Positions 1 to 8,156 of a DNA stretch of 64,000 nucleotides are shown here, piece by piece. Each line of letters starts with the position of its first letter. The first letter of the stretch is position 1. The stretch comes from Giesbergeria anulus. GTDB lineage: Bacteria; Pseudomonadota; Gammaproteobacteria; Burkholderiales; Burkholderiaceae_C. A program made the position numbers and the translations under genes. The DNA lies in assembly GCF_900111115.1 (NCBI RefSeq), contig NZ_FOGD01000002.1:248001-312000 (forward strand). Direction: 5' to 3'. The notes under the pieces were generated by a model. The model was not told where the DNA came from and did not search any database. It worked only from the letters and a program-made list of their open reading frames with translations.

Positions 1-1847
1 TCCAACCCACTGATAAAAACGCAGTCAAACTCCAGCCCCTTGCTGGCATGAACGGTCATCAGTTGCACAGCCTCTTGACCCGCTTGGGCTTGGTTGTCGC
101 CCGCTTCCAGCGCTGCATGGGTTAAAAAGGCAGCCAAAGGCGAGAGCGTCTCGCCGGTATCACCATCCACAAGGTCGGGCAGGGTGGTGGTAGGGACGCC
201 ATGCTCGTCCACCGGTAGCGCCACCGCATCGCGGCCAAAGCCTTCTAAAGTGACAAAGCTTTCGCCCGCATTGACCAGTTCTTCTAAATTTTCGACACGG
301 TCGGCACCGTCTTTGTCTGCGCGGTAATGCGCCACTAGGCCACTGGCTTGCAGCATCTGGTCGATGATGGTGCGCAGGTTTTGGCCTTGCGTTTGTTCGC
401 GCAGCACCTGCACCAGCGCAACAAAATGATTCAGCTTGGCCCCGGCGCTGCCCGGCACCAACGATACGGCATCGTGCAGCGAGCAGCCACTGCTGCGGGC
501 GCTGTCTTGCAAAATTTCGACACTGCGCGCACCAATGCCGCGTGGCGGAAAGTTAACCACGCGCATAAAGCTGGTGTCGTCGTGTGGGTTTTCTAGCAGG
601 CGCAAATAGGCCAAGGCGTGTTTGATTTCGGCACGCTCAAAAAAGCGCAAGCCACCATAGACGCGGTACGGAATGCGGGCATTGAACAGCGCCGATTCAA
701 TCACCCGGCTTTGGGCGTTGCTGCGGTACAGGATGGCGATTTCTTGGTGCCGGAGCTGGTCGGATTTAAGCAACTGGCGGATTTCATCGGCCATCCATTG
801 CGCCTCGGCCAAGTCGCTGGCCGCTTCATACACGCGCACTGGCTCGCCGGGGCCTTGTTCGGTGCGCAGATTTTTGCCCAAGCGGCGGCTGTTGTGGCTG
901 ATGAGCTGGTTGGCGGCGTCCAGAATGTTGCTGTAGCTGCGGTAGTTTTGCTCCAGCTTGATCTGCTGCTGCACATCAAACTCGCGCAAAAAGTCTTGCA
1001 TATTGCCCACGCGTGCGCCGCGAAAGGCGTAGATGCTCTGGTCATCGTCGCCCACGGCAATCACGCTGGCATGGGTTTGCAATTGCCCATCTGCCTCGTC
1101 GCCTGCCAGTTGTTTGAGCCACAGGTATTGCAGCCGATTGGTGTCTTGGAACTCATCGACCAAGATATGCGCAAAGCGCCGTTGGTAATGGGCGCGCAGG
1201 GGGTCGTTGTCGCGCAGCAGTTCGTAACTGCGCAGCATCAGTTCACCAAAATCGACCACGCCTTCGCGCTGGCATTGTTCTTCGTAAAGTTGGTACAGCT
1301 CTACCTTTTTTCGTGTGTCTGGGTCGATACCAGCCACATCGCGCGGGCGGCGGCCTTCTTCCTTGCAACCGGCAATAAAGTATTGCACCTGCTTGGGCGG
1401 AAAGCGCTCCTCATCCACACCAAATTGTTTGCACAGCCGCTTGATGGCTGAAAGCTGGTCTTGGGTACCCAAAATTTGGAAGGTTTGTGGCAAACCCGCT
1501 GCTTGGTGGTGGATGCGCAGCAGCCGGTTGCACAGGCCGTGGAAGGTGCCGATCCACATACCGCGCACGGCAATGGGCAGCATGGCCCCAAGGCGGGTGA
1601 GCATTTCTTTGGCCGCCTTGTTGGTAAAAGTGACAGCCAAAATGCTACCGGGGCTGGCCTGCCCGGTGTGCAGCAACCAAGCAATACGGGTAGTGAGTAC
1701 GCGGGTTTTGCCCGAACCGGCACCGGCCAGCACCAAGGCATGGCCGCTGGGCAGCGTGACAGCCGCTAATTGTTCGGGGTTGAGGTGGTGCAGCAGGGCT
1801 GCTGTGTCAGGGCTTGTAGGATCGAAAGGCAGGGAATGTGGGTGCAT
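1..1847 (-). CDS. uvrD: UvrD/PcrA-family superfamily I DNA helicase, C-terminal end outside window
   Basis: ATP-dependent 3'-5' DNA helicase used in nucleotide excision and mismatch repair. The minus-strand frame runs from the ATG at 1847 to the window edge without a stop (about 615 codons), so the C-terminus is missing here. Visible superfamily I motifs in order are Walker A GAGSGKT (residues 42-48), motif II LVDEFQDTN, motif III VGDDDQSIYAFRG, motif IV LEQNYRS and motif V TVHASKGLEFD. The order and wording match UvrD/PcrA/Rep. UvrD is preferred over Rep by general similarity only. The gene lies next to the left attachment site of the genomic island but is outside it. The tRNA-Ser terminator lies about 120 bp upstream of the start. 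Confidence 0.93.
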   Translation of the reverse strand, partial: MHPHSLPFDPTSPDTAALLHHLNPEQLAAVTLPSGHALVLAGAGSGKTRVLTTRIAWLLHTGQASPGSILAVTFTNKAAKEMLTRLGAMLPIAVRGMWIGTFHGLCNRLLRIHHQAAGLPQTFQILGTQDQLSAIKRLCKQFGVDEERFPPKQVQYFIAGCKEEGRRPRDVAGIDPDTRKKVELYQLYEEQCQREGVVDFGELMLRSYELLRDNDPLRAHYQRRFAHILVDEFQDTNRLQYLWLKQLAGDEADGQLQTHASVIAVGDDDQSIYAFRGARVGNMQDFLREFDVQQQIKLEQNYRSYSNILDAANQLISHNSRRLGKNLRTEQGPGEPVRVYEAASDLAEAQWMADEIRQLLKSDQLRHQEIAILYRSNAQSRVIESALFNARIPYRVYGGLRFFERAEIKHALAYLRLLENPHDDTSFMRVVNFPPRGIGARSVEILQDSARSSGCSLHDAVSLVPGSAGAKLNHFVALVQVLREQTQGQNLRTIIDQMLQASGLVAHYRADKDGADRVENLEELVNAGESFVTLEGFGRDAVALPVDEHGVPTTTLPDLVDGDTGETLSPLAAFLTHAALEAGDNQAQAGQEAVQLMTVHASKGLEFDCVFISGL

Positions 1848-1964
1848 TCCGTCATTGTAGAAATTCCAAGGATTGGAGACGAACGCATCCGTGCTGCACT
1901 GGGCTGGCAATGTAGGCCAAAAAGTGCAAAAACCCTGTACCGGTGGCTACAAAAAACCAAAAAA

Positions 1965-1994
1965 GGCTTGCTACTAAATTTATAGTAGCAAGCC
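1965..1994 (-). terminator. Rho-independent terminator of tRNA-Ser (left copy)
   Basis: An 11-bp perfect stem GGCTTGCTACT/AGTAGCAAGCC (1965-1975 and 1984-1994) with an 8-nt loop. On the minus strand it is followed by six T. It lies directly downstream of the tRNA fragment. Confidence 0.85.
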
Positions 1995-2005
1995 TTTGTA
2001 TTTAT

Positions 2006-2068
<63 letters not shown>

Positions 2069-2193
2069 CAAAGTTATAATTCCGAACTGTTGATCTGTGT
2101 AGATAGATACTATAGAAATCAATGCGTTAAGTGTTTTCTCCCACTGAGAGAGCATGCCAAGTGTTGATTGATATTCGCCAAAATAGCCCAAAA

Positions 2194-2233
2194 GTGGCTA
2201 CATGGTGGCTACATGGAATTTTTCATGTAGCCA
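2194..2233. promoter_or_regulatory. Probable integrase arm-type binding sites, left end
   Basis: Two tandem copies of GTGGCTACATG (2194-2204, 2205-2215) and an inverted TGGCTACATG (2224-2233) lie between the left att repeat and the integrase start. The same tandem pair occurs beside the right att repeat (18352-18373). Position and pairing at both ends are what arm-type sites of tyrosine integrases look like; the binding protein is inferred. Confidence 0.6.
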
Positions 2234-2254
2234 AACAGCACAAGGAACCGACCG

Positions 2255-3592
2255 ATGGCCCGCCCCAAAAAGTCCGAAGCACCCGACCTAGGTAGCCGCA
2301 TCACGTTGACAGCAGGCAGCATCGAGCGACTGGCCTGCCCTGATGGCAAGCAGCAGGCATTCCTACGCGATAGCGAAGTGCCCGGCTTGCGTGTGCGGGT
2401 TACGGCGGCTGGTGCCAAGTCTTTTGTCTTTGAAGCAAAGTTGCAGCGCCAGACTATCCGCCGCACCATCGGGGATGTTCGGACATGGAGCATTGAGCAG
2501 GCCCGTACCGAAGCGCGCCGTTTGGCCGTGGTGCTGGACAACGGGCAAGACCCACGGGAGATAGAACGCCAGCAGCAGGCCGAGCGCCAAGCCGCCCAAG
2601 CCGCCGCTGCGGTGCAGGCCGTTACTGTGGGCAAAGTGTGGGCCGCGTATCTGCAAGCCCGCCGCCCACTTTGGGGAGAGCGCCATTACAACGAGCACCT
2701 GCTGATGGTCAAGGATGGCGGGTTGCCTACCAACCGCACCGCCACTGGTGTGACCTCCCCCGGTATCTTGCGCCCGCTGATGGATATGGCCTTGCGTGAG
2801 TTGACCGCGCCAGAGATCGAAGCATGGGCCATGCGTGAATCGGCACACCGCCCAGCAGCAGCCCGTCTAGCATGGCGCTGCCTGAAAGCATTTCTGTCTT
2901 GGTGTGAGGAGCAACCCCTGTTTGCCCCAGTGCTGCAACAGAACAACCCGGCCAAGATCAAGCGTACCCGCGAAGCCTTGGGCAAGTCCAGTGCCAAACA
3001 GGACGCGCTGCTGCGTGAGCAGCTACCGGCATGGTTTGGGGCAGTGCGCCAGTTACCAAACCCAGTGATGGCCGCCTACCTGCAAACCCTGCTCCTGACT
3101 GGGGCCAGAGCCGGGGAGGTTCTCGGGTTGCGCTGGGACGATGTGAACAGCCAATGGCGCGGCCTGACCATCCGCGACAAGGTAGAGGGAACCCGTGTCA
3201 TACCCCTGACGCCCTACGTTCACCACCTGATCGCCACCCTCCCCCGACGCAATAGCTTTGTCTTTTCCAGTGCCACATCAGCCAGCGGAACCTTGGTGAT
3301 ACCGCGCAACCCACACCACGAGGCTTGCAAGGTGGCGGGCATTGATGGCCTAACCATCCACGGCTTGCGCCGCTCCTTCAAGAGCCTGACCGAGTGGCTG
3401 GAGATTCCTGCCGGGGTGGTAGCTCAGATCATGGGGCACAAGCCCAGTGCCACCGCCGAAAAGCATTACACCGTTCGCCCCCTTGACTTGCTGCGCGTAC
3501 ACCACGAGCGCATTGAGGCGTGGATGCTGGAGCAGGCCGGGGTGCAGTTTGATAGCGCCATCGAACCGGGCAAGCTACGTGCCGTGGGATAG
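2255..3592 (+). CDS. Tyrosine-type site-specific integrase
   Basis: Catalyses integration, and with a directionality factor excision, of the island at tRNA-Ser. The protein has 445 residues. The N-terminal DUF4102-like arm-binding region covers about 10-100, the core-binding domain about 120-235 and the catalytic domain about 255-420. Catalytic residues are visible: R285 (LTGAR), K309, H369 and R372 (HGLRR), H395 (MGHK) and the nucleophile Y405 (KHY). The length fits P4-like tRNA integrases. The ATG at 2255 has AAGGA about 8 bases upstream. All active-site residues are present, so it is probably functional. It reads away from the left att core; arm-like repeats lie just upstream of the start. 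Confidence 0.95.
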   Translation: MARPKKSEAPDLGSRITLTAGSIERLACPDGKQQAFLRDSEVPGLRVRVTAAGAKSFVFEAKLQRQTIRRTIGDVRTWSIEQARTEARRLAVVLDNGQDPREIERQQQAERQAAQAAAAVQAVTVGKVWAAYLQARRPLWGERHYNEHLLMVKDGGLPTNRTATGVTSPGILRPLMDMALRELTAPEIEAWAMRESAHRPAAARLAWRCLKAFLSWCEEQPLFAPVLQQNNPAKIKRTREALGKSSAKQDALLREQLPAWFGAVRQLPNPVMAAYLQTLLLTGARAGEVLGLRWDDVNSQWRGLTIRDKVEGTRVIPLTPYVHHLIATLPRRNSFVFSSATSASGTLVIPRNPHHEACKVAGIDGLTIHGLRRSFKSLTEWLEIPAGVVAQIMGHKPSATAEKHYTVRPLDLLRVHHERIEAWMLEQAGVQFDSAIEPGKLRAVG

Positions 3593-3634
3593 CACACCAG
3601 AAGCAGCACAAAGACCTGATGAAGGGACTTCACT

Positions 3635-3964
3635 ATGACTGAACAACACCGATTTACCAGCATTTGGGATGCCATCGAGGACACGCCTCAGCAAGCGGCC
3701 AGTATGCGTGCCCGTTCCAGCCTGACGATGAGTCTGACCGAGGCCATCCGCCAGCAAGGTATGACACAAGCCCAAGCCGCCGCCCTGTTTGGCGTTACCC
3801 AGCTGCGCATTTCTGACTTGATGCGGGGAAGGGTGAACCTGTTCTCGCTGGATACCCTGATCGATATGGCAGCAGCAGGCATGGCCCCGACCATCCATGT
3901 GTCCAAGCCCAAGGCTACACCACCGGCCCGCCGAGCCACACGCAAAACACTGGCCCACGCCTAA
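3635..3964 (+). CDS. XRE-family helix-turn-helix regulator
   Basis: A 109-residue protein with a Cro/CI-type helix-turn-helix at about residues 40-70 (the MTQAQAAALFGVTQLRISD stretch). It resembles the HTH_37/HigA-like antitoxin family. AAGGGA precedes the ATG. It starts 42 bp after the integrase stop on the same strand. No toxin-like partner is adjacent, so a regulator of the island is more likely than half of a toxin-antitoxin pair, but a lone antitoxin is not excluded. The C-terminal tail is basic and low in complexity. Confidence 0.75.
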   Translation: MTEQHRFTSIWDAIEDTPQQAASMRARSSLTMSLTEAIRQQGMTQAQAAALFGVTQLRISDLMRGRVNLFSLDTLIDMAAAGMAPTIHVSKPKATPPARRATRKTLAHA

Positions 3965-4056
3965 CCGTTTTCGCCACCAGCTAGGAAGGGCTGCAATCCG
4001 ACCGAACCGCCAGACCTCCCGCTGGTTTGCTGGTGGTATCTATTACGGGTTGCAGC

Positions 4057-4635
4057 ATGATGACAATGCGATACCCAAAAGAACTTAGTCACCCAATAGC
4101 ACGCCCGAAAGAATCGGACGATGAGACGGTGCGCCATGACTTCTCTCGAAAAATTGACAGAAAGATGCAACTGCTCTTTCAGTTTTTCAAGATCGAGGAA
4201 GGGGACTGGCCACAGATGGCAAACACTCTTGCAAGACGGCATTTGCCCGCATTCGAGCACTTGGAAATAAAGGCAGGCCACCATGAACAACTGGCACGCC
4301 TGCTTGCGCATACGTATGTGCCGGGACTCCAGTTATCCGATCGAGCAGGGCGGCCTACCAAATGGACTACGGAAGAAAGAAGGTCTCTCTTTTTTCATGT
4401 TGAATACCTTGTCCACGAACATCAAGAACTTTCTTTCGCCGAGGTGCTGCGCAAGGTTCAACGTAGCCCGGCATGGGCGAAGAAAACTAAAGGTCTAACC
4501 GATTCGGCCATGCGGAAATTGTTTGATACCTCTAAGGCTTTGGTAAAGAAAGAGGAAGCCGCTTTCAATCTGGCTATTGAGGAGGGGTTGAAGATGCTTG
4601 GTGCCTACCCCCAGCCAGCTCAACAAGAAAAATAG
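4057..4635 (+). CDS. Hypothetical protein of the island
   Basis: I do not recognise this protein. About 192 residues, mostly charged and helix-forming, with no signal peptide or membrane segment. The frame opens at a TTG at 4027, but the cluster of ATGs at 4057, 4060 and 4066 is a better start; 4057 is used here. The C-terminal half is lysine and glutamate rich. It lies between the XRE regulator and the AlpA-like gene, a position often filled by small accessory genes in P4-like islands. Confidence 0.55.
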   Translation: MMTMRYPKELSHPIARPKESDDETVRHDFSRKIDRKMQLLFQFFKIEEGDWPQMANTLARRHLPAFEHLEIKAGHHEQLARLLAHTYVPGLQLSDRAGRPTKWTTEERRSLFFHVEYLVHEHQELSFAEVLRKVQRSPAWAKKTKGLTDSAMRKLFDTSKALVKKEEAAFNLAIEEGLKMLGAYPQPAQQEK

Positions 4636-4683
4636 TTCGGAATCAATTGGGAGGGGGGCTATTTCTTCCCATTTTGGCTGGGC

Positions 4684-4730
4684 AAAGTTCATTTCGGAAC
4701 ACAAATCAACGTGTTTGAAAGACGAACTTT
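4684..4730. promoter_or_regulatory. 47-bp extended inverted repeat over the start of the AlpA-like gene
   Basis: Three nested arms match: AAAGTTC with GAACTTT (4684-4690, 4724-4730), TTTC with GAAA (4692-4695, 4717-4720) and AACAC with GTGTT (4698-4702, 4711-4715), around an 8-nt centre. It covers the proposed GTG start at 4711. It could be an operator or an mRNA hairpin controlling translation. Confidence 0.55.
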
Positions 4731-4971
4731 GCAAAACGACATCCATCACAACGCCGCTACCCGCCACGTAGCCACTGTCCCCAGCTTCCCACCGCTGGAG
4801 CTTGAAACCCGCCCCACTGTACCGACGGAGCAGGCCGCGTACTACTTGGCACGCCGTCCGCAGACAATGCGCTCATGGGCCTGCACCGAGCAAGGCCCAC
4901 TGCGCCCTATCCGTATCAATGGTCGTTTGGCTTGGAAGACGGCAGACATTCGCGCTTTGCTGGGGATGTAA
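4711..4971 (+). CDS. AlpA/excisionase-like helix-turn-helix protein
   Basis: An 86-residue protein. The C-terminal half reads like a MerR/AlpA-type winged helix: TEQAAYYLARRPQTMRSWA (about 40-58), then a turn and RINGRLAWKTADIRALL. Such proteins act as recombination directionality factors or as activators of the element's integrase or replication genes. The frame starts at GTG 4711 and no clear ribosome site is visible, so the true start may be internal. The start lies inside a 47-bp inverted repeat, which suggests autoregulation. Confidence 0.6.
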   Translation: MFERRTLQNDIHHNAATRHVATVPSFPPLELETRPTVPTEQAAYYLARRPQTMRSWACTEQGPLRPIRINGRLAWKTADIRALLGM

Positions 4972-4973
4972 AA

Positions 4974-5366
4974 ATGCCTATAAAGCAAAACGCCCTCAAT
5001 CACCCAAAGGCAAAAGAGAGCGCCGCCGACAAGACGCATTTTGCCAGCACTGCACCGTACGTCAACCTGCTGGCGCTGGCCTGCACCGCTGGTGTGAGCT
5101 ATGGCAAAATCAGCACCAAGGCGAAAGCCCCGGCGTGTGAAGACGCCTTTGGTAAAGCGGTAGCAGCCCCCACCGACAAGCGGGGTTTTGTCATGCCTGA
5201 ATTCTTGGGACGTGGTGCAAGCCACGCCCACATGGTTTATGGGCATGGTGGGGGCTATCCGCAAGGACGCCCGCACGGCTTTACCCGTGTCTTCAACCAC
5301 CATGCCCACCCGTTGTGTGTGAAGACGCAGCGCGTGGTTCTCAAGTCTCGTAAAGGAGCACTGACC
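4974..5366 (+). other. Open frame with ash-like character upstream of a coupled small gene
   Basis: An ATG at 4974 opens a frame that continues in phase into the small gene at 5367. Its translation has phrases such as AFGKAVAAPTDKRGFVMPEF and GRPHGFTRVF that recall the poorly defined phage Ash protein family (P4 ash/kil region). Base composition and the dense internal inverted repeats at 5135-5328 suggest that the DNA or RNA, rather than the protein, may be what matters. I cannot decide between a translated ash-like protein and a structured leader. Confidence 0.35.
5135..5328 (+). ncRNA. Possible P4-type immunity RNA region (complementary segments)
   Basis: The stretch holds several paired segments: AGCCCCCACC with GGTGGGGGCT (5165-5174 and 5247-5256), GGTAAAGC with GCTTTACC (5151-5158 and 5278-5285), and TGGGCATGGTGG with CCACCATGCCCA (5240-5251 and 5297-5308). 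A 12-bp direct repeat GTGTGAAGACGC occurs at 5135-5146 and 5317-5328, and TGAAGAC recurs inverted near 5288. It lies directly upstream of the replication operon, as the CI RNA and its target sequences do in phage P4. That comparison is by layout; no transcript end is visible. Confidence 0.4.
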
Positions 5367-5585
5367 ATGCAGGTCAATCCATTGGGCCACCATGCGCCCA
5401 CGCTCAAGGCCGCCCGTGCCATCCCCACCACCACCGAAGCCCAAGCCCACGCCCTGCTAGAGGCCACCACCAGCGCCAGCTTGGCAGCGTTCTATCTGCG
5501 CAAAGGCAATGTAGCCGCCGCACGCCGCAAGGCCGTGCAACTGCTCAAAAGTCTGCAAGTTTTGGAGGTGCCCGGCCATGCGTGA
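5367..5585 (+). CDS. Small hypothetical protein coupled to the replication gene
   Basis: A 72-residue protein beginning MQVNPLGHHAPTLKAARA, mainly alpha-helical, with an Ala-rich middle and a basic ARRKAVQLLKS segment. A strong ribosome site (AAAGGAG) lies 8 bases before the ATG at 5367, which is why this start is chosen over the longer frame from 4974. Its stop overlaps the ATG of the DUF3987 gene by 8 bases, so the two are probably translationally coupled. I do not know its function; co-regulation with replication is inferred from position. Confidence 0.6.
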   Translation: MQVNPLGHHAPTLKAARAIPTTTEAQAHALLEATTSASLAAFYLRKGNVAAARRKAVQLLKSLQVLEVPGHA

Positions 5586-7362
5586 ACAGCAACAATCGTT
5601 CGATCTACAGGCCGACATCTTTGGCGATATGCCAGCGCTGGCACCTTCGGTTGGGGCGGTGCCCGAAGCTATCACCATGCCAGTGGTGTCAGCCGGGAAT
5701 GACTGTATCAACCGCCCCGGCGGTGCCAAAGCTGTGGCATTGCAGGTTCAGATTGACGCGGCAATTAAGGCAAATGATCCTGCCAAAGCTACACAGCTTT
5801 TTAGCGCAATGGCAGCCTTAGAGCTGGCCGACATCGACGCCCGCAAGGCTCTGTCTGACGCCTGTGACGTATGGCCCGAGTTGCGCGAGATCAAGACCGA
5901 TTTGCCCGCCGTGCCTGCATTTGATGCTGTAACCCTATTGCCGCCGGTGCTGGCCGACTTTGTGCAGGACGAAGCCGACCGTATGCCGTGTTCGCCGGAC
6001 TTTGTGGCCGCCTCGATGGTTGTTGCTTTGGGTTCGGTGATTGGTGCCCGCTGCGCTTTGAAGCCCAAGCGCCGCGACGACTGGATTGTCACGCCCAATC
6101 TGTACGGCGGCATTGTGGGCCTGCCATCGCAGAAGAAGACGCCCGCCGCCAATACTGTGATGCGCTTTCTCGACCGGCTGGAAGCCAAAGGAGCCGAGCT
6201 TTTGGAGGAAGAGCAGCGCATCCATGCTGCCGAGATGGCTGCTTTTGAAGCGCACGAGGCCGCCGTCAAGGCAGCAATGAAAAAAGCCGCCAGCAGCAAA
6301 GAGGGCCAGAACAAGATGGATGAAGCTATGGCTGACTTGCAGGCTCTGCAAGAGCCAGAAGAACCCCACGCCCGCCGATTCAAAAGCAACGACAGCACTG
6401 TCGAAAAGCTGGGAGAAATCCTATCGCGCAACCCGGCTGGCCTGCTGGTGTTTCGTGACGAGCTGATAGGTTTGCTATCGAGCTGGGAGCGCGAAGGCCA
6501 CGAGGGCGACAAGGCGTTTTACTTGGAAGGCTGGAACGGTACCGGCAGTTTTTCGGTTGACCGTATCACCCGTGGCGAGATTCGCATCAAGAACTTTTGC
6601 CTAAGCGTATTCGGCGGCATTCAGCCCGACCTGCTGGAGCGCTATCTGTCCGGTATTGCCAACAGCATGGACAACGATGGCCGCATCCAACGCTTCCAAG
6701 TGCTGGTGTACCCCGATCCGGTGCTGTGGGAGTGGTGCGACCGCCGCCCGGTGCAAGGTGTCCGCGAAGCCGTGCGCGATCTGTTCGACCGCCTCGCCAG
6801 CTTTGACCCGGTGCAAGATGGTGCAGCACCCGCCGACGACTTTGTGAAGCTGCCTTACTTTAGCTTTGACGATGCGGCCCAAGAACTGTTTATCGAGTGG
6901 AGCCATCACCTGAACAAAGAGCTGATGCCGCAGGAAGAAAATCCGCTCATAGCCCAGCACTTGGGCAAGTTCGAGAAACTGTTCTGCGCATTGGCCCTGA
7001 TCCTGCACTTGGCCGAAGGCAATATCGGCCCGGTGGGAGAAGAAAGCGCACTGCGCGCCGCCGCTTGGTGCGAATACTTGGCCGCACACGCCCGCCGCAT
7101 CTATGGCACCGTGGAGGCCGCCAAAGTGAATACCGCAAAGACGCTGGCGCGGCATATCGGCAAGGGCAAGCTACAAGAGCACTTCACTGTCCGCGACGTG
7201 CATCGCAAAGGCTGGACGGGACTCAAGACCGCTGCCGAAGCCGAAACCGCCTTGATCGTGCTGGAGGAACATGGGGTTGTGCGTAGCTACGAGGCCATAG
7301 CCGATACAGGCCGCCCTACTGTCCGTTACCAGATCAATCCCAAATTGAGCGGGGCAGCATGA
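5578..7362 (+). CDS. DUF3987 (YfjI-like) replication-type protein
   Basis: A 594-residue protein of the DUF3987 family, found in prophages and integrative islands and thought to be a primase-helicase-like initiator of element replication. A degenerate Walker A-like loop GLPSQKKTPA is at residues 181-190, followed by a charged coiled-coil stretch (about 200-270). Downstream are the family phrases LLVFRDELIGLLSSWE (about 300) and DGRIQRFQV. The usual GxGKS glycine-lysine arrangement is altered, as is common in this family. It heads a run of five genes with 4- to 8-bp overlaps (5367-9408). Biochemical activity is not established from sequence. Confidence 0.75.
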   Translation: MREQQQSFDLQADIFGDMPALAPSVGAVPEAITMPVVSAGNDCINRPGGAKAVALQVQIDAAIKANDPAKATQLFSAMAALELADIDARKALSDACDVWPELREIKTDLPAVPAFDAVTLLPPVLADFVQDEADRMPCSPDFVAASMVVALGSVIGARCALKPKRRDDWIVTPNLYGGIVGLPSQKKTPAANTVMRFLDRLEAKGAELLEEEQRIHAAEMAAFEAHEAAVKAAMKKAASSKEGQNKMDEAMADLQALQEPEEPHARRFKSNDSTVEKLGEILSRNPAGLLVFRDELIGLLSSWEREGHEGDKAFYLEGWNGTGSFSVDRITRGEIRIKNFCLSVFGGIQPDLLERYLSGIANSMDNDGRIQRFQVLVYPDPVLWEWCDRRPVQGVREAVRDLFDRLASFDPVQDGAAPADDFVKLPYFSFDDAAQELFIEWSHHLNKELMPQEENPLIAQHLGKFEKLFCALALILHLAEGNIGPVGEESALRAAAWCEYLAAHARRIYGTVEAAKVNTAKTLARHIGKGKLQEHFTVRDVHRKGWTGLKTAAEAETALIVLEEHGVVRSYEAIADTGRPTVRYQINPKLSGAA

Positions 7363-8156
7363 GTATGTGGGCAGAACGAGCAAAGGCGCATTTTTCACAA
7401 ACGCCCCCAGAACGAACTGACGAAACTGACAAAACCCCTCTTTCGTCGGTTTTGTCAGTACCTTCCCAGCACTTTTGCGAAAAAACAGAAGAAACTTTTG
7501 GGGGTTTCGTCGGTTTTGTCAGTTCGCATCTAGTGCATCCTGAAAAAACCGCATTGCTAGCAACCGCCCCAGATTGGACGCCACCCGCACCATTGCCTGA
7601 CCCCGGCATGGCCCGATTGCTGGCGCTGGCGATGACTTTGTGTGATCGAACGGGGGCCAGTGAAAAGACCCGGCAAGACTGGCGCGCTGATATTGAGCAG
7701 ACACCGCACGGCTTGCGTGGTGGCTTGTATGCCCACTTGCTAGGCCAGTTGCCACCACCCCACAAACCCATGCCGCCCGCCGTGGTGGCAGTCCCAAGCA
7801 CACCAGCGCCAGCACCTGCACCCACATGGCGCGAAGCCGACAAGGCCGACCAATCACACCATTGGAGCTGTGCCCAATGCCGCACGGGTGCCAAGTGCCC
7901 CGAAGGCCAGCGCCTGAGTGACGCCTATATCGAGGCCGCAAGCCGTGAGCGCTTCATTGCTGCCAAAACTGACCCGGCCAAGCCCTTGCCAAAGTTCCAT
8001 GTTGCCCAGCCGGGGAATAAGGCAGACAAGACATATCAAGCCCACCATTGGAGCTGTGACGCCTGCAAAGCCTACGCCCGAAGCAATGGGCATGGCCAGC
8101 GCTGCATTGAAGGTCAGCAACTGCATTCCGCCTACGAGCAGGCAGCGGCAAAATGA
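7359..8156 (+). CDS. Hypothetical protein with duplicated Cys-rich module
   Basis: A 265-residue protein of unknown role. The N-terminus holds complementary-sense repeat peptides (TDETDKTP, then FVGFVSS) encoded by inverted DNA repeats. The middle is proline-rich (about 125-155). The C-terminal half carries two copies of a module HHWSCxxC-(8 to 12)-C-x-EGQ-x-L-x2-AY (around residues 166-190 and 226-260), which could bind zinc. It overlaps both neighbours by 4 bp (ATGA), so it is translationally coupled in the replication operon. DNA binding is a guess from the Cys pattern. Confidence 0.6.
   Translation: MSMWAERAKAHFSQTPPERTDETDKTPLSSVLSVPSQHFCEKTEETFGGFVGFVSSHLVHPEKTALLATAPDWTPPAPLPDPGMARLLALAMTLCDRTGASEKTRQDWRADIEQTPHGLRGGLYAHLLGQLPPPHKPMPPAVVAVPSTPAPAPAPTWREADKADQSHHWSCAQCRTGAKCPEGQRLSDAYIEAASRERFIAAKTDPAKPLPKFHVAQPGNKADKTYQAHHWSCDACKAYARSNGHGQRCIEGQQLHSAYEQAAAK
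7413..7526. repeat. Inverted repeats ACTGACAAAAC/GTTTTGTCAGT inside the 7359 gene
   Basis: ACTGACAAAAC (7425-7435) pairs perfectly with GTTTTGTCAGT at 7449-7459 (13-nt loop) and again at 7513-7523. Flanking bases extend the outer pairing to about 26 positions (7413-7438 with about 7501-7526). The mRNA can form two alternative hairpins. Confidence 0.75.

Noticed and set aside
3635-3964. Antitoxin half of a toxin-antitoxin pair
   Set aside because: No RelE/HigB-like or other toxin-like frame is adjacent on either side, so a regulator is the safer call.
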